Notes: generated by a model from the letters alone, not told the origin. Positions 15,784 to 24,297 are shown, counted from the stretch's first letter. The stretch is 53,900 bases of DNA from Phycisphaerales bacterium (GCA_003597935.1 QZJT01000126.1:1-53900), one strand, 5' to 3'. Made by a program: numbers and translations.

Positions 15784-17010
15784 TTACGGCATCCTCACCA
15801 GCGTCGTCCCCCGCCGATCGCCCGACGCCAACTGCCGTATTCTGGGCAGGACGCTCCGCCGCAGCGCCGCCCGGTCGGCGCTCTGGTCGTCGAGTTTCGG
15901 ACGGCCAGTCTCGTCCGTCCGCTCGAAGAGGCTGTTGTACGCGAACGCTGCGAAACCACCGTGGGCATCGACGGCCCGGCTCACCTGGGCGCTGACCAGG
16001 TCGGCGTCGCGCTTGTCGAACATGACGCCGGGCACCACAGCCACGCCGCGGGCGATCCCGCGCCAGGTATCCAGGCACCGCTCGAAGGTCGGCATGTTCG
16101 AGCTGTAGTTCATCGGGTACACTGCGTCCACCAGCCGCTCACGCACCCAGCGGGCGCTGTCCTGATAGTGTTTGCGCATCGCTTCGTCCGGGAAGGCCCC
16201 CACGGCGGCGCTGAGCTGCGCCCCCGGCCGCGTGTCGCGCATCATGCCGCGGATTTGAGCGACGAGCTGCGTCACCTGTGCCGCCCGCCAGGCGTCCCAG
16301 CGGGCGGGATCCAGCTCCGGATGGGCGGCGCCGGTCTGGCGCGTGAACATCGCCAGCGTGCGGCGGTCGCGCGGATAGTCCGGCACGCGGCCGAGCGACT
16401 CGTACATCGCGTGCCACTCGTTGGGAAAGCGGATGTAGTCCAGGTGCAGGCCATCCACCGGATAGCGGCGGACGATCTCGTGCATGACGGCCACCAGGTA
16501 TTGACGCACCTCGGGCAGGCACGGGTTGAGGCTGTTGTACCATCCGAACGGCTGCCGCCGGCCGTACTCGTCGTGCCAGAACCAGTCCGGATGGGCGTTG
16601 TAGAGCTGCCGCGGATCGGTGGGCGCGGTCTTGCCGCGCCAGCCGGGAATCACGTTCACCCAGGCGTGCAGGGCGAGCCCGCGCCGATGGGCCTCAGCGC
16701 AGGCTGTTGCCAGCGGATCGAAACCCGGATCGCGCCCGTCGAATTCCTCCGCCCACGGTTCATACCTCGACGGGTACGTGACCGTGCCGTTGCCACGCAC
16801 CTGAAAGAGCACCGTGTTAAAACCGCTCTGGCGGCAGCGCTCCATGATGGCGGCAATGTCGCGCGGCGACCGGAAGTCCCAGCGGGTCACCCACAAAGCG
16901 CGCACGTGACGGTACGAGACGCCCCCGTGCCGCGCGCCGGGGTGGCAACTGAGCGAACAGAGCGCGACCGCCGCCGCGATCAGCGAACCCGTGACTCCCT
17001 TCACGTTCAT
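15784..17010 (-). CDS. GHL10-family lipoprotein glycosidase (DigH/YddW-like)
   Basis: 408 residues with a lipoprotein signal (VALCSLSC, Cys about 22), so probably an envelope-anchored enzyme. The GHL10 (DUF187) TIM-barrel pattern is clear: HVRALWVTRWDFRS, GFNTVLFQVRGNGTVTYPS, YEPWAEE, LALHAWVNV, and the catalytic-region motif VDGLHLDYIRFP, then AVYPMNYSS. The E. coli relative DigH (YddW) cleaves denuded peptidoglycan glycan strands. The neighbours murQ and a ROK kinase on the same strand support a peptidoglycan-turnover role. Starch- or other glucan-directed activity cannot be excluded from sequence alone. Confidence 0.88.
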   Translation of the reverse strand: MNVKGVTGSLIAAAVALCSLSCHPGARHGGVSYRHVRALWVTRWDFRSPRDIAAIMERCRQSGFNTVLFQVRGNGTVTYPSRYEPWAEEFDGRDPGFDPLATACAEAHRRGLALHAWVNVIPGWRGKTAPTDPRQLYNAHPDWFWHDEYGRRQPFGWYNSLNPCLPEVRQYLVAVMHEIVRRYPVDGLHLDYIRFPNEWHAMYESLGRVPDYPRDRRTLAMFTRQTGAAHPELDPARWDAWRAAQVTQLVAQIRGMMRDTRPGAQLSAAVGAFPDEAMRKHYQDSARWVRERLVDAVYPMNYSSNMPTFERCLDTWRGIARGVAVVPGVMFDKRDADLVSAQVSRAVDAHGGFAAFAYNSLFERTDETGRPKLDDQSADRAALRRSVLPRIRQLASGDRRGTTLVRMP

Positions 17011-17033
17011 GTCAACCTCCGTCGCAGAGAATC

Positions 17034-17248
17034 AACCGCGGATGAACGCAGATGAACGCGGATGGGAAGAGTAGAGAAGACTCATACTCACGATGCAGAC
17101 TGAATTCCTCCGAACCGCACAGCCCCGGTCGCTCGCCCCCCCCCGACGCAACGGAGCCATATAGCCCAAAGGTCGAACCCTCGCATCCTGTCCGCCTTCC
17201 CTTCTTCCTTCTCCTCTTATCTGCGTTCATCCGCGTTCGTCTGCGGTT
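17034..17248. repeat. Inverted pair of CGCGGATGAACGCAGATG repeats
   Basis: The left arm AACCGCGGATGAACGCAGAT starts at 17034, and the inverted right arm ends at 17248 (ATCTGCGTTCATCCGCGTTC within it). Purine-rich tracts lie on the inner sides. The right arm overlaps the last codons of murQ, whose terminal residues TADERG are encoded by it. The spacer of about 120 bp shows no gene. Confidence 0.8.
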
Positions 17249-18147
17249 CTTTCCGGCAGAATCCGGTGCAGATGCCCGCCAGCGTCGCTGAGCAGGCGTT
17301 CGGCGTCAAGCCGGCCGACGTTGCGGGCGTGCATGACCAGTGCGGACTTGACCCGGCCTTCGGCCTTCTCCAGCAGCGCCGCGGCCTCCTGGCGCGAAAG
17401 TCCGGTGACGTCGCGGACGATCCGGATGCCGCGGTCAACCAGCTTGGCGTTGGCCCGCGTGTGTACGTCCACCATGAGGTTCCCGTAGACCTTTCCGATG
17501 CGGGTCATGGCGATGGTGGTGACCATGTTGAGGACCATCTTGGTGGCCGTGCCCGCTTTCATCCGCGTGCTGCCGGTAAGCACCTCCGGACCGGTCAGCA
17601 CCCGGATCGAAACGTCGGCGGAGTCGCCGACCTCGCCCTCCGGGACGCAGGCCAGAAACACGGTCTTCGCCCCTCGCCGCCGGGCCTCCATCAATGCTCC
17701 GTGAACGTACGGCGTGGTTCCCCCCGTCGTGATGCCAAAGACGACGTCGCGTTCGCTTACAGCCAGCCCACCCACGGCCGCCGCGCCGTCCTCCTGTCGA
17801 TCCTCCGCCCCCTCGATGCTCCGTCTCAGCGCGGCATCTCCCCCGGCAATCACACCGACGACCATGTTCGGATCGGAGCAGAACGTCGGCGGACACTCGG
17901 CCGCATCCAGCACCCCCAGCCGCCCGCTGGTCCCCGCCCCCACGTAGATCAGCCGCCCGCCGCGCTCGAACGCCGCCGTCACCACCTCGATCGCCCGACA
18001 GATTTCCCGCTTCGCCCCACCCACCGCCGCCGCGACGACCGCGTCGGCCCCGTTGATGACCTCGAACGCCCGATCAATCGAAAGCCGGTCCAACCACTCC
18101 GACGCCGCATTCGGACGCTCCGTCGTAAGATGACCACGATCCTCCAT
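17227..18147 (-). CDS. murQ: N-acetylmuramic acid 6-phosphate etherase (MurQ)
   Basis: Cleaves the lactyl ether of MurNAc-6-phosphate to give GlcNAc-6-phosphate and D-lactate during peptidoglycan recycling, in the cytoplasm. The 306-residue SIS-domain protein has GRLIYVGAGTSGRLGVLDAAE, the catalytic AECPPTF, GVIAGGD, the GITTGGTTPYVHGAL block, TRMKAGTATKMVLN and VYGNLMVDV. The ATG at 18147 gives a normal N-terminus; a GTG- or ATG-type codon at 18153 is inside the adjacent repeat. Both ends abut repeats: the start touches the 18149-18187 repeat, and the stop lies in the 17202-17248 repeat. No dedicated MurNAc PTS or MurK was seen; the ROK kinase could supply the phosphosugar. Confidence 0.96.
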   Translation of the reverse strand: MEDRGHLTTERPNAASEWLDRLSIDRAFEVINGADAVVAAAVGGAKREICRAIEVVTAAFERGGRLIYVGAGTSGRLGVLDAAECPPTFCSDPNMVVGVIAGGDAALRRSIEGAEDRQEDGAAAVGGLAVSERDVVFGITTGGTTPYVHGALMEARRRGAKTVFLACVPEGEVGDSADVSIRVLTGPEVLTGSTRMKAGTATKMVLNMVTTIAMTRIGKVYGNLMVDVHTRANAKLVDRGIRIVRDVTGLSRQEAAALLEKAEGRVKSALVMHARNVGRLDAERLLSDAGGHLHRILPERTADERG

Positions 18148-18148
18148 A

Positions 18149-18187
18149 AACAACCACCGATGACACAGATGAGAAGAAAAAGAAGAG
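18149..18187 (+). repeat. ACCACCGATGACACAGATG repeat, left copy
   Basis: AACAACCACCGATGACACAG starts at 18149 and continues ATG plus an AGAAG-rich tract. The same 23 bp recur as a perfect inverted copy near 19024-19002. It directly abuts the murQ start codon. Confidence 0.85.
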
Positions 18188-18361
18188 TAGTCGAAAGCGA
18201 GCCAGGGACTATCCCCTGTATCAACGTGCGGAATTCATGACCACGCTGCCAAGGCAAGGTCCGCTCGGGCATTGGGCCGGGCGCTCTCCGTCGGCGCGTG
18301 CTCGCGAACGGTTATCCGGCTCCCGACGCCACAGCCAGGAACACTTCCGTCACTGCACGAT

Positions 18362-18781
18362 CTATCGGCTCGCCGCTGCTTTCCGGCGCACTTTCTCTGG
18401 ATCGAAAACAAAGCGGCGTTTCTCGAGTTGCCGGCCGCCGAAGTTAAGCAGCAGGCCGACGCGCAACGTGGACGCCTTCAAGTAGTACAGGATCTGGGCC
18501 TCCTCGAGAGGGCCGAGTTGCACAAGCGCCTTCAACTCGACGACGACGTCCTCGAAGCAGACAAAGTCCGGCCGGTAGGAACAGCTCAGCGCATGCCCTT
18601 TATAACGAACCACAAGCTCCGGCTGAGCCGTAAACGGCATCCCACGCGCCATCATCTCCCGCGCCATCGCCTCCTGGTACACAGCCTCGAGGAATCCACA
18701 CCCCAGCACATTGTGAACCTCCATCGCCGCACCAATGATCGCATGAGTCCGAGGATCACGACTGTCGCCAGAATAAGCCAC
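18362..18781 (-). CDS. GxxExxY protein (PDDEXK-like, PF13366/TIGR04256 type)
   Basis: The 139-residue product contains the naming motif GFLEAVY (G-x2-E-x2-Y) in GCGFLEAVYQEAM. A PD-(D/E)XK-like core follows (YRPDFVCFEDVVVELKAL), and the end is GLLLNFGGRQLEKRRFV. The biological role of this family is unsettled; copies are often multiple in one genome and surrounded by short repeats. The start is a GTG at 18781, decided by a strong AGGAGGTG Shine-Dalgarno 5 bases upstream. Repeats of the ACACAGAT type lie on both sides (18149-18187; 18799-18832; 18982-19024), suggesting the gene and flanks may move as a unit. Confidence 0.92.
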   Translation of the reverse strand: MAYSGDSRDPRTHAIIGAAMEVHNVLGCGFLEAVYQEAMAREMMARGMPFTAQPELVVRYKGHALSCSYRPDFVCFEDVVVELKALVQLGPLEEAQILYYLKASTLRVGLLLNFGGRQLEKRRFVFDPEKVRRKAAASR

Positions 18782-18785
18782 AATT

Positions 18786-18793
18786 CACCTCCT
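18786..18793 (-). promoter_or_regulatory. Strong Shine-Dalgarno deciding the GxxExxY GTG start
   Basis: AGGAGGTG on the minus strand, 5 bases before GTG 18781. There is no competing in-frame ATG, so this fixes the start codon. Confidence 0.75.
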
Positions 18794-18798
18794 GGATA

Positions 18799-19026
18799 GG
18801 AACCACAGATAACACAGATAACACAGAGTAGAAGTCCGATGGAGCGATTGGACGAAGCGGGTGAAGCTCGCGGACGGGCCGAGCACGCCACTCGACTGCA
18901 CAAGGGTCAGAGCACCCCAGTGCGGCGTCGCGCGGCAAACCAACGCTGGTATCCGAGTTCTACGCTTTGCACGTCCGCTCCCTTCTTCTCTTCTATCTGT
19001 GTGCATCTGTGTCATCGGTGGTTGTT
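18799..19026. repeat. ACACAGAT repeats in inverted pair upstream of the GxxExxY gene
   Basis: The plus copy GAACCACAGATAACACAGAT begins at 18799. The inverted copy occupies about 18982-19026 (CTATCTGTGTGCATCTGTGT then CATCGGTGGTT). The inverted copy matches the 18149 copy over 23 bp without mismatch. No gene was seen between the arms (18833-18981); the region also holds the 3' flank of the MoxR gene. Confidence 0.8.
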
Positions 19027-19031
19027 CTCTG

Positions 19032-20027
19032 TCACGTCGGAACTGCGGTTTCCTCGAGGATGGCTCGCAGGATGTTCTCAGTCTCGGCGAGCTGGCCGTC
19101 CTGCATGTAGGATTTGCCGGTGACGCGGTGGGCGAAGACGGGGATGACCAGGTTCTTGATGTCGTCGGGAATGACGTAGTCGCGTCCGTCCAGCAGGGCC
19201 GCGGCCTGGGCCGCCCGCGACAGGGCCAGCGACCCGCGCGGCGACACGCCCGCCTGCAGCATGTCATGGTCGCGGGTGCGCGAGGCGATCTGGAGGATGT
19301 AATCCACCAGGGCGTCGTCCATCTGCACCGCCGCGGCCGCGTCCTGCAACGCCACCACGTCGTCGCGGTGCATCACCGGCTTGAGGCCCGGCAACACGTT
19401 GGTGCCAGGCTGCGAACGCAGGATGGTGCGCTCGAACTCGCGGGCGGGGTAGCCGATGGAGAGGCGGATGGTGAAGCGGTCGAGCTGGCTTTCCGGCAGG
19501 AAGTAGGTGCCCTCGAAGTCGTGCGGATTCTGGGTGGCGACCACCATGAACGGCCGCTCCAGCAGGTAGGTCCGCCCGTCGACGCTCACCTGCGACTCGC
19601 TCATCGACTCCAGCAGGGCCGCCTGGGTGCGCGGCGTGGTCCGGTTGATCTCGTCGGCCAGCAGCACGTGGGTGAAGATCGGCCCCTTGACGAACTCGAA
19701 CGACTGACTGCGTTCGCTGAAGATGCTGACGCCGATGATGTCCGAGGGCAGCAGGTCGGGCGTGAGCTGCACCCGGTTGAAGGAGCAGTCGATGCTCATC
19801 GCCAGTGACCGGGCCAGGATCGTCTTGCCCACGCCCGGCATGTCCTCGATCAGGACGTGGCCGCGGGCCAGCAGCGCGATCAACACGTTGGACACCGCCT
19901 CCGGCTTGCCGACGAAGACGCGCTCGATGTTGCGGCGCAGGTCGGCCAGCAACCGCTGGGCACGTTCCATGTCGATGCTCGGCGTCGTCGGTCCGGCGTC
20001 CGCTGTCGTGGCTGGCACTGATTGCAT
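19032..20027 (-). CDS. MoxR-family AAA+ ATPase
   Basis: 331 residues. AAA+ motifs are Walker A MPGVGKTI, Walker B VLLADEINR, the sensor-1 region VVATQNPHDFEGTYFLPE, the arginine-finger region LDRF, and the C-terminal lid GVSPRGSLALSRAAQAAALL. MoxR ATPases act as chaperones that load metals or activate VWA- or DUF58-domain partners, usually encoded immediately downstream. Here the downstream gene is the GxxExxY protein after a repeat block, and no DUF58, VWA or transglutaminase gene is near, so this copy appears solitary, perhaps separated from its partners by rearrangement. The start is the ATG at 20027 (MQSVPATTADAG); an internal start at MERAQRLL is possible. Confidence 0.93.
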   Translation of the reverse strand: MQSVPATTADAGPTTPSIDMERAQRLLADLRRNIERVFVGKPEAVSNVLIALLARGHVLIEDMPGVGKTILARSLAMSIDCSFNRVQLTPDLLPSDIIGVSIFSERSQSFEFVKGPIFTHVLLADEINRTTPRTQAALLESMSESQVSVDGRTYLLERPFMVVATQNPHDFEGTYFLPESQLDRFTIRLSIGYPAREFERTILRSQPGTNVLPGLKPVMHRDDVVALQDAAAAVQMDDALVDYILQIASRTRDHDMLQAGVSPRGSLALSRAAQAAALLDGRDYVIPDDIKNLVIPVFAHRVTGKSYMQDGQLAETENILRAILEETAVPT

Positions 20028-20101
20028 GAGCGCGATTATAGCCCGGCGGCGGCAGCGCCGGGTAGCGCCGCCCGCGCCCTGATCGTGTATAGTCGCGGAT
20101 C

Positions 20102-20524
20102 ATGCTCAGCAGCGACGAAGCCAAGTGGATCATGGCGCAGGCCTATGCCGGCGAGACGATCCCGGTCACCACGCTGTGTGGGCGCTGCTTTTATAATCTG
20201 CGGGGCCTGTCCTATGACGGCGTGTGCCCGGAGTGCGGCTGGCGCTACAACGCCGCCCCGCTGGTGATGGAGGGCGTGTTCATCGCCCGCCAGACCTCGC
20301 CGCCGATCGGCCAGGGCCTTATGGCGCTGTGTTGCAGCGCCGTCGCCGGCCTGCTGCTGGCGTATACGGTGACGTGGCTGAGTATCTGGGCGCTGACGCT
20401 GGCCATCGTGATGGTGATCGCGGCCGAGCGCTGGGCGACCGCGTTCATCACCGGTCTGCGGGAGTACCGCAGCTACCTGCGGGCCATGAAGCGGCTCGCA
20501 TCGGACGACCTCAGCCCTGATTGA
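20102..20524 (+). CDS. Membrane protein with N-terminal planctomycete zinc ribbon
   Basis: 140 residues. The cysteine ribbon CGRCFYNLRG ... CPECGWRYN at about 22-48 is the same type as in the 2567-2806 protein. Two adjacent TM helices (about 74-90 and 95-113) and a short basic C-terminal tail follow. Function unknown. The ATG at 20102 is followed by a coherent coding sequence. The TGA ends at 20524; addB begins about 60 bp later, so the two could share a transcript. Confidence 0.78.
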   Translation: MLSSDEAKWIMAQAYAGETIPVTTLCGRCFYNLRGLSYDGVCPECGWRYNAAPLVMEGVFIARQTSPPIGQGLMALCCSAVAGLLLAYTVTWLSIWALTLAIVMVIAAERWATAFITGLREYRSYLRAMKRLASDDLSPD

Positions 20525-20583
20525 CGCCGGTCCGCACGGCGCCGGCCGCGCGGCGGGGCCATGGCGGCAGGAAGGGAATGAAG

Positions 20584-23500
20584 ATGTCGGTTCAGTTCAT
20601 CCTCGGGCGTGCCGGTTCAGGTAAGACCCATGCGTGCGTCGCGGCCGTGCAGGCGCGATTGCGGCAGGACCCGGTCGGCGGGCCGCGGCTGATCCTGCTG
20701 GTCCCCGAGCAGGCCAGCTTGCAGATGGAGCGGGCGATCCTGGGCGGCGGGGTGGGGGCGGCCCACCGGGCGGAAGTCCTGTCCTTCCGCCGGCTGGCTC
20801 ACCGCGTGATGGACGAAGCCGGGGTCGCCCCGCGCGAGCCGCTGTCCGAGTCGGCGCGGGTGATGGTGCTGCGGCGGCTCATGTCACGCTTCCAGCCCGA
20901 GCTGCGCTACTACCGCCGGCTCGATCGGGCGCCGGGGTTCGCGCGGCAGCTCGGCGATACCGTGTCGGAGTTGATCGAAGAGGCGGTAACGCCGGACGAA
21001 CTGTCCGCCGCGGCGGCGGCGGCGCATGAAGGGCTGGCCGCCAAGCTGCACGACCTGTCGCTGATCTACCGCGCCTACGTCGAGTATCTCGGACAGCGCC
21101 GCGTCGATCCGTCGCAGGTGCTCGAGCTTGCCCGATCCGCCTTGCCCCGATGCCCGTGGCTGCACGGCGCGGAGCTGTGGGTGGACGGGTTCGCGTCGCT
21201 GAGCGGGCAGGAGGAAGCGACGCTGGTGGCGCTGGCGCCGTTGTGCCGCTCCGTCAGCATCTCCCTGTTGCTGGACCCCGCGGTGCTGGACGGGTCGGCG
21301 GCGGACGCCGCGGCGGACGTCTGGCGCGAGATCTTCGATCAGACGGTCCACACCTGCCGTCGCCTCGACGAGCGGCTGCGGCGGGCCGGCTGCCACGTGG
21401 AGGCGCCGCTGCGGCTTGCGGCGCCGCCGGAGGCGCTGGCGCGGCGCTCACCGGCGCTGACGGCGCTGGAGCGGAAGCTCTTTACCGGCGAAGCCGCCGT
21501 GCCCTCCCCCAAGGAGGCCGCCGACGACGTTGAGATCGCCGCCTGCGGATCGCGCCGCACCGAGGTGGAGTACGCCGTCAGCCGGATCGTCGCCTGGGTC
21601 CACGGGCGGAACTTCCGCTATCGCGACGTCGCGCTCATCGTCCGCGACTTGCAGCCCTACCACGATCTGATCTCGGCCGCCCTGAACGCCCGCGACATCC
21701 CGTATTTTCTCGATCGGCGCCGGCCGGTGGCCCACCATCCACTGATCGCTTGGCTCAACGGCGTCACCGCACTGGCCGTATCGCCGTACGCCTTGGACGT
21801 GGTGCGGGCGCTGCTGAAGACCGGCCTGACGACGCTTCAGACCGGGGAGGCGGATGAACTCGAGAACGTCCTGATCGAGCACGGCATCGCCGGCAGGCGG
21901 GCGTGGCACGCGGCGGAGTGGAGCTTCGTCGGCGCCGACGCGTTGTTCGAACCCGAGGACGACCCGAGCACGTTCCAGGCCCGCCGCATCGAGTCGATGG
22001 AACGGACGCGGGCGGCGTTTCGCGGCATCTTCGACCCGTGGATCGACTTCGCCCGGGCGCACGGCGCGGCCGAGGGCGGCGCCGACGGCCACACCGGCCC
22101 GCAGTGGGCGGCGGCGCTGCGTGAACTCATGGAACGAGCCGAGGTGGAGTCCACCCTGGAAGCCTGGGCCGAACGGGCGGAGGCGGAAGGCCGGCTCGAC
22201 GACGCCGAGCAGCATCGCCAGATCTGGCGCGACGCGTCGAAGTTTCTCGACGACCTCGAAACCACGTTCGACGACGTGAAAGTGTCCGCCGGAGAGCTTG
22301 CCGACATGATCGACGCGGGGCTTTCGCGTCTGACGCTGGGCCTGGCGCCGCCCATGCTGGACCAGGTGCTGGTCGGGTCGATCGACCGCAGCCGCCATCC
22401 GACGATCAAGGCGGCCGTGGTGCTGGGCTTCAACGATGGGTGGTTCCCCCAGCGCATCCGCGAAGGCGCCATCCTGCACGACGATGACCGCACCGCGTTG
22501 ATCGAGCGCGGACTGCCGGTCCGCCCCCCCCGCAGGCGACGAGTGTTCGAAGAGCGCCTGCTGGCGTACATCGCGGTCACGCGGCCGACCCGGAAACTCG
22601 TCATCACCTACGCCACGCAGGACGAGACCGGGCGCGAGCTGCGCCCGTCTGCGTACCTTGGCGCCATCCAGGAGGCCCTCCCCGGCGTCGTCGAACGCGC
22701 CGTCGGCCACCCCGGCGCCGGCCGCCAGAGTTGGGACGTGCTGACGGAGCGGGACCTGGCGGCGCGCCTGGCGCTGGAGTTCCGCAACCGGCCGGCGATC
22801 GAGTACGACAACGACGCCGACCGCCGCGGCCAGTGGAACGGGCTTTACCAGGCGCTCCGCTCGCGCCCGGCGTCGGATCACACGCGGCAGGCGATGGCCG
22901 GCCTGGGCGACTATCGAAACGCCTCGCTGAGCGAAGCGTCGGCCGAGGGCTGCTACCCGGAGCCGCTGTCGCTGAGCGTCTCGCGGCTGGAGACGTTCGC
23001 CTCGTGCCCGTTCAAGCAGTTCGCGCGATACGTGCTGGACCTTCGCCCGCGGCGCGAGGCGCGGCTGGAGGCCGTGGACGTCGGGCGGATTCATCACGCG
23101 ATTCTCGAAGACTTCGTAAGAGAAGTGGCCGGCCAGTCAAAACCGCTCGGCGATCTGTCGGAAGACGAGATCGAAGCCGGCGTCGAGCGGAGTTGGCAGC
23201 GCGTCTGCGCCCGGCTGCGGACGGAGCTGGAAGCGTCGCACGCCCGCGACGCCTATCTGATCCGCCGTGCATCCCGCCGCATCGGCGACGCCGTGCAGGC
23301 CCAGCGCGTCATCGCCCGGGGGGGGCGACTGCGGCCCTTCCGCACCGAGCAGAGCTTCGGCTTCGACGACGCCGACTCGCTGCCCGCCGTCGAACTGGTC
23401 ACGCCGAAGGGCCGGCGCATCCTGCTGCGCGGATACATGGACCGCGTGGACCTGGCCGAACTGGCCGACGAGGCCCTTGGCGTCGTGATCGACTACAAGG

Positions 23501-24087
23501 AGGGGCGCAACAAGCGTCTCGACCTGTCGATGGCGTATCAGGGCGTCTCGCTGCAACTGCTGGGATACCTGGTCGCGCTGGCGCAGGTGGGCAGGACGCC
23601 CGCCGGGCGGCCCATCCGCCCGATCGGGGCGCTTCTGGTGGGGCTGTCTCCACACTATGAGTCGGTGGATCACCCAGACGATGCCCCGGAGTTCGCCATC
23701 CCCTACGGCCTGGACAAACCGCGCGGCCTCATCCACGCCGGCCACCTGGATGTCTTCGACCATCAACTTCCCGCCGGGCAGCGGTCGCAGTATTACCAGT
23801 TCGGCCTCAAAAAGGACGGCACGCTGGGCTGGGTGGACAACTCCGATTCCGCCACGCCCGAAGCCTTCGCGGCCCTGCTGCGGCGGACCGAACGGATCAT
23901 GGCGGACCTGGCCGATCGGATGATCGACGGCCAGATCGCGGTAAACCCCTATCGCGCCGGCGGCCATTCGCCCTGCACCTGGTGCCTGTACGGGTCGGTG
24001 TGCCGCTACGAACCCGGCATGGCGCCCACCCGCAAGCTGACTCCGCTGAAGCGGACCGAGATCCTGGAACGCGCCACCGGCGAGTGA
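20584..24087 (+). CDS. addB: AddB-type helicase/exonuclease subunit with iron-sulfur nuclease domain
   Basis: The 1167-residue product matches AddB, the partner of AddA in the Chi-recognising double-strand-break resection enzyme. It has an N-terminal Walker A (GRAGSGKT, 8-15), a helicase-like body (VVLGFNDGWFPQR, RRVFEERLLAYIAVTRPTRKL split across 22540-22610), and a C-terminal PD-(D/E)XK nuclease core, VVIDYKEG near 968. The 4Fe-4S cysteines frame the nuclease: CPFKQFARY near 808 and CTWCLYGSVC near 1131-1140. The ATG at 20584 has AGGAAGGG at a good distance; the ATG at 20578 is too close to it. No addA follows, because an SDR gene comes next, so the partner must be elsewhere. Confidence 0.93.
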   Translation: MSVQFILGRAGSGKTHACVAAVQARLRQDPVGGPRLILLVPEQASLQMERAILGGGVGAAHRAEVLSFRRLAHRVMDEAGVAPREPLSESARVMVLRRLMSRFQPELRYYRRLDRAPGFARQLGDTVSELIEEAVTPDELSAAAAAAHEGLAAKLHDLSLIYRAYVEYLGQRRVDPSQVLELARSALPRCPWLHGAELWVDGFASLSGQEEATLVALAPLCRSVSISLLLDPAVLDGSAADAAADVWREIFDQTVHTCRRLDERLRRAGCHVEAPLRLAAPPEALARRSPALTALERKLFTGEAAVPSPKEAADDVEIAACGSRRTEVEYAVSRIVAWVHGRNFRYRDVALIVRDLQPYHDLISAALNARDIPYFLDRRRPVAHHPLIAWLNGVTALAVSPYALDVVRALLKTGLTTLQTGEADELENVLIEHGIAGRRAWHAAEWSFVGADALFEPEDDPSTFQARRIESMERTRAAFRGIFDPWIDFARAHGAAEGGADGHTGPQWAAALRELMERAEVESTLEAWAERAEAEGRLDDAEQHRQIWRDASKFLDDLETTFDDVKVSAGELADMIDAGLSRLTLGLAPPMLDQVLVGSIDRSRHPTIKAAVVLGFNDGWFPQRIREGAILHDDDRTALIERGLPVRPPRRRRVFEERLLAYIAVTRPTRKLVITYATQDETGRELRPSAYLGAIQEALPGVVERAVGHPGAGRQSWDVLTERDLAARLALEFRNRPAIEYDNDADRRGQWNGLYQALRSRPASDHTRQAMAGLGDYRNASLSEASAEGCYPEPLSLSVSRLETFASCPFKQFARYVLDLRPRREARLEAVDVGRIHHAILEDFVREVAGQSKPLGDLSEDEIEAGVERSWQRVCARLRTELEASHARDAYLIRRASRRIGDAVQAQRVIARGGRLRPFRTEQSFGFDDADSLPAVELVTPKGRRILLRGYMDRVDLAELADEALGVVIDYKEGRNKRLDLSMAYQGVSLQLLGYLVALAQVGRTPAGRPIRPIGALLVGLSPHYESVDHPDDAPEFAIPYGLDKPRGLIHAGHLDVFDHQLPAGQRSQYYQFGLKKDGTLGWVDNSDSATPEAFAALLRRTERIMADLADRMIDGQIAVNPYRAGGHSPCTWCLYGSVCRYEPGMAPTRKLTPLKRTEILERATGE

Positions 24088-24133
24088 ATGGTGCGGCGGG
24101 GGCTGCACGACACGATCGGTAGGCGCTGCCAGC

Positions 24134-24297
24134 GAGCCGCGGGCTTCAGCCCGCGCGGACGTGCCGTACTGAAGGCGGCTACAAACCGCCCAAAGGTGAC
24201 ATGGAGTTCGTGACCTTTACCACATCCGCGCACCCGGTGGGAGCGACGATCGCAACGTGGCGGAGGAAAGTCCGCGCGGGCTGAAGCCACGCGGCTC
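24134..24297. repeat. REPIN-like inverted palindrome pair
   Basis: The left palindrome is GAGCCGCGGGCTTCAGCCCG plus CGCGG (24134-24158). The right, inverted copy is CCGCGCGGGCTGAAGCCACG plus CGGCTC (24272-24297). The spacer of about 113 bp has no gene. Same family as the pair inside the ROK kinase gene. It fills most of the 307-bp gap 24088-24394, where I see nothing else. Confidence 0.85.
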
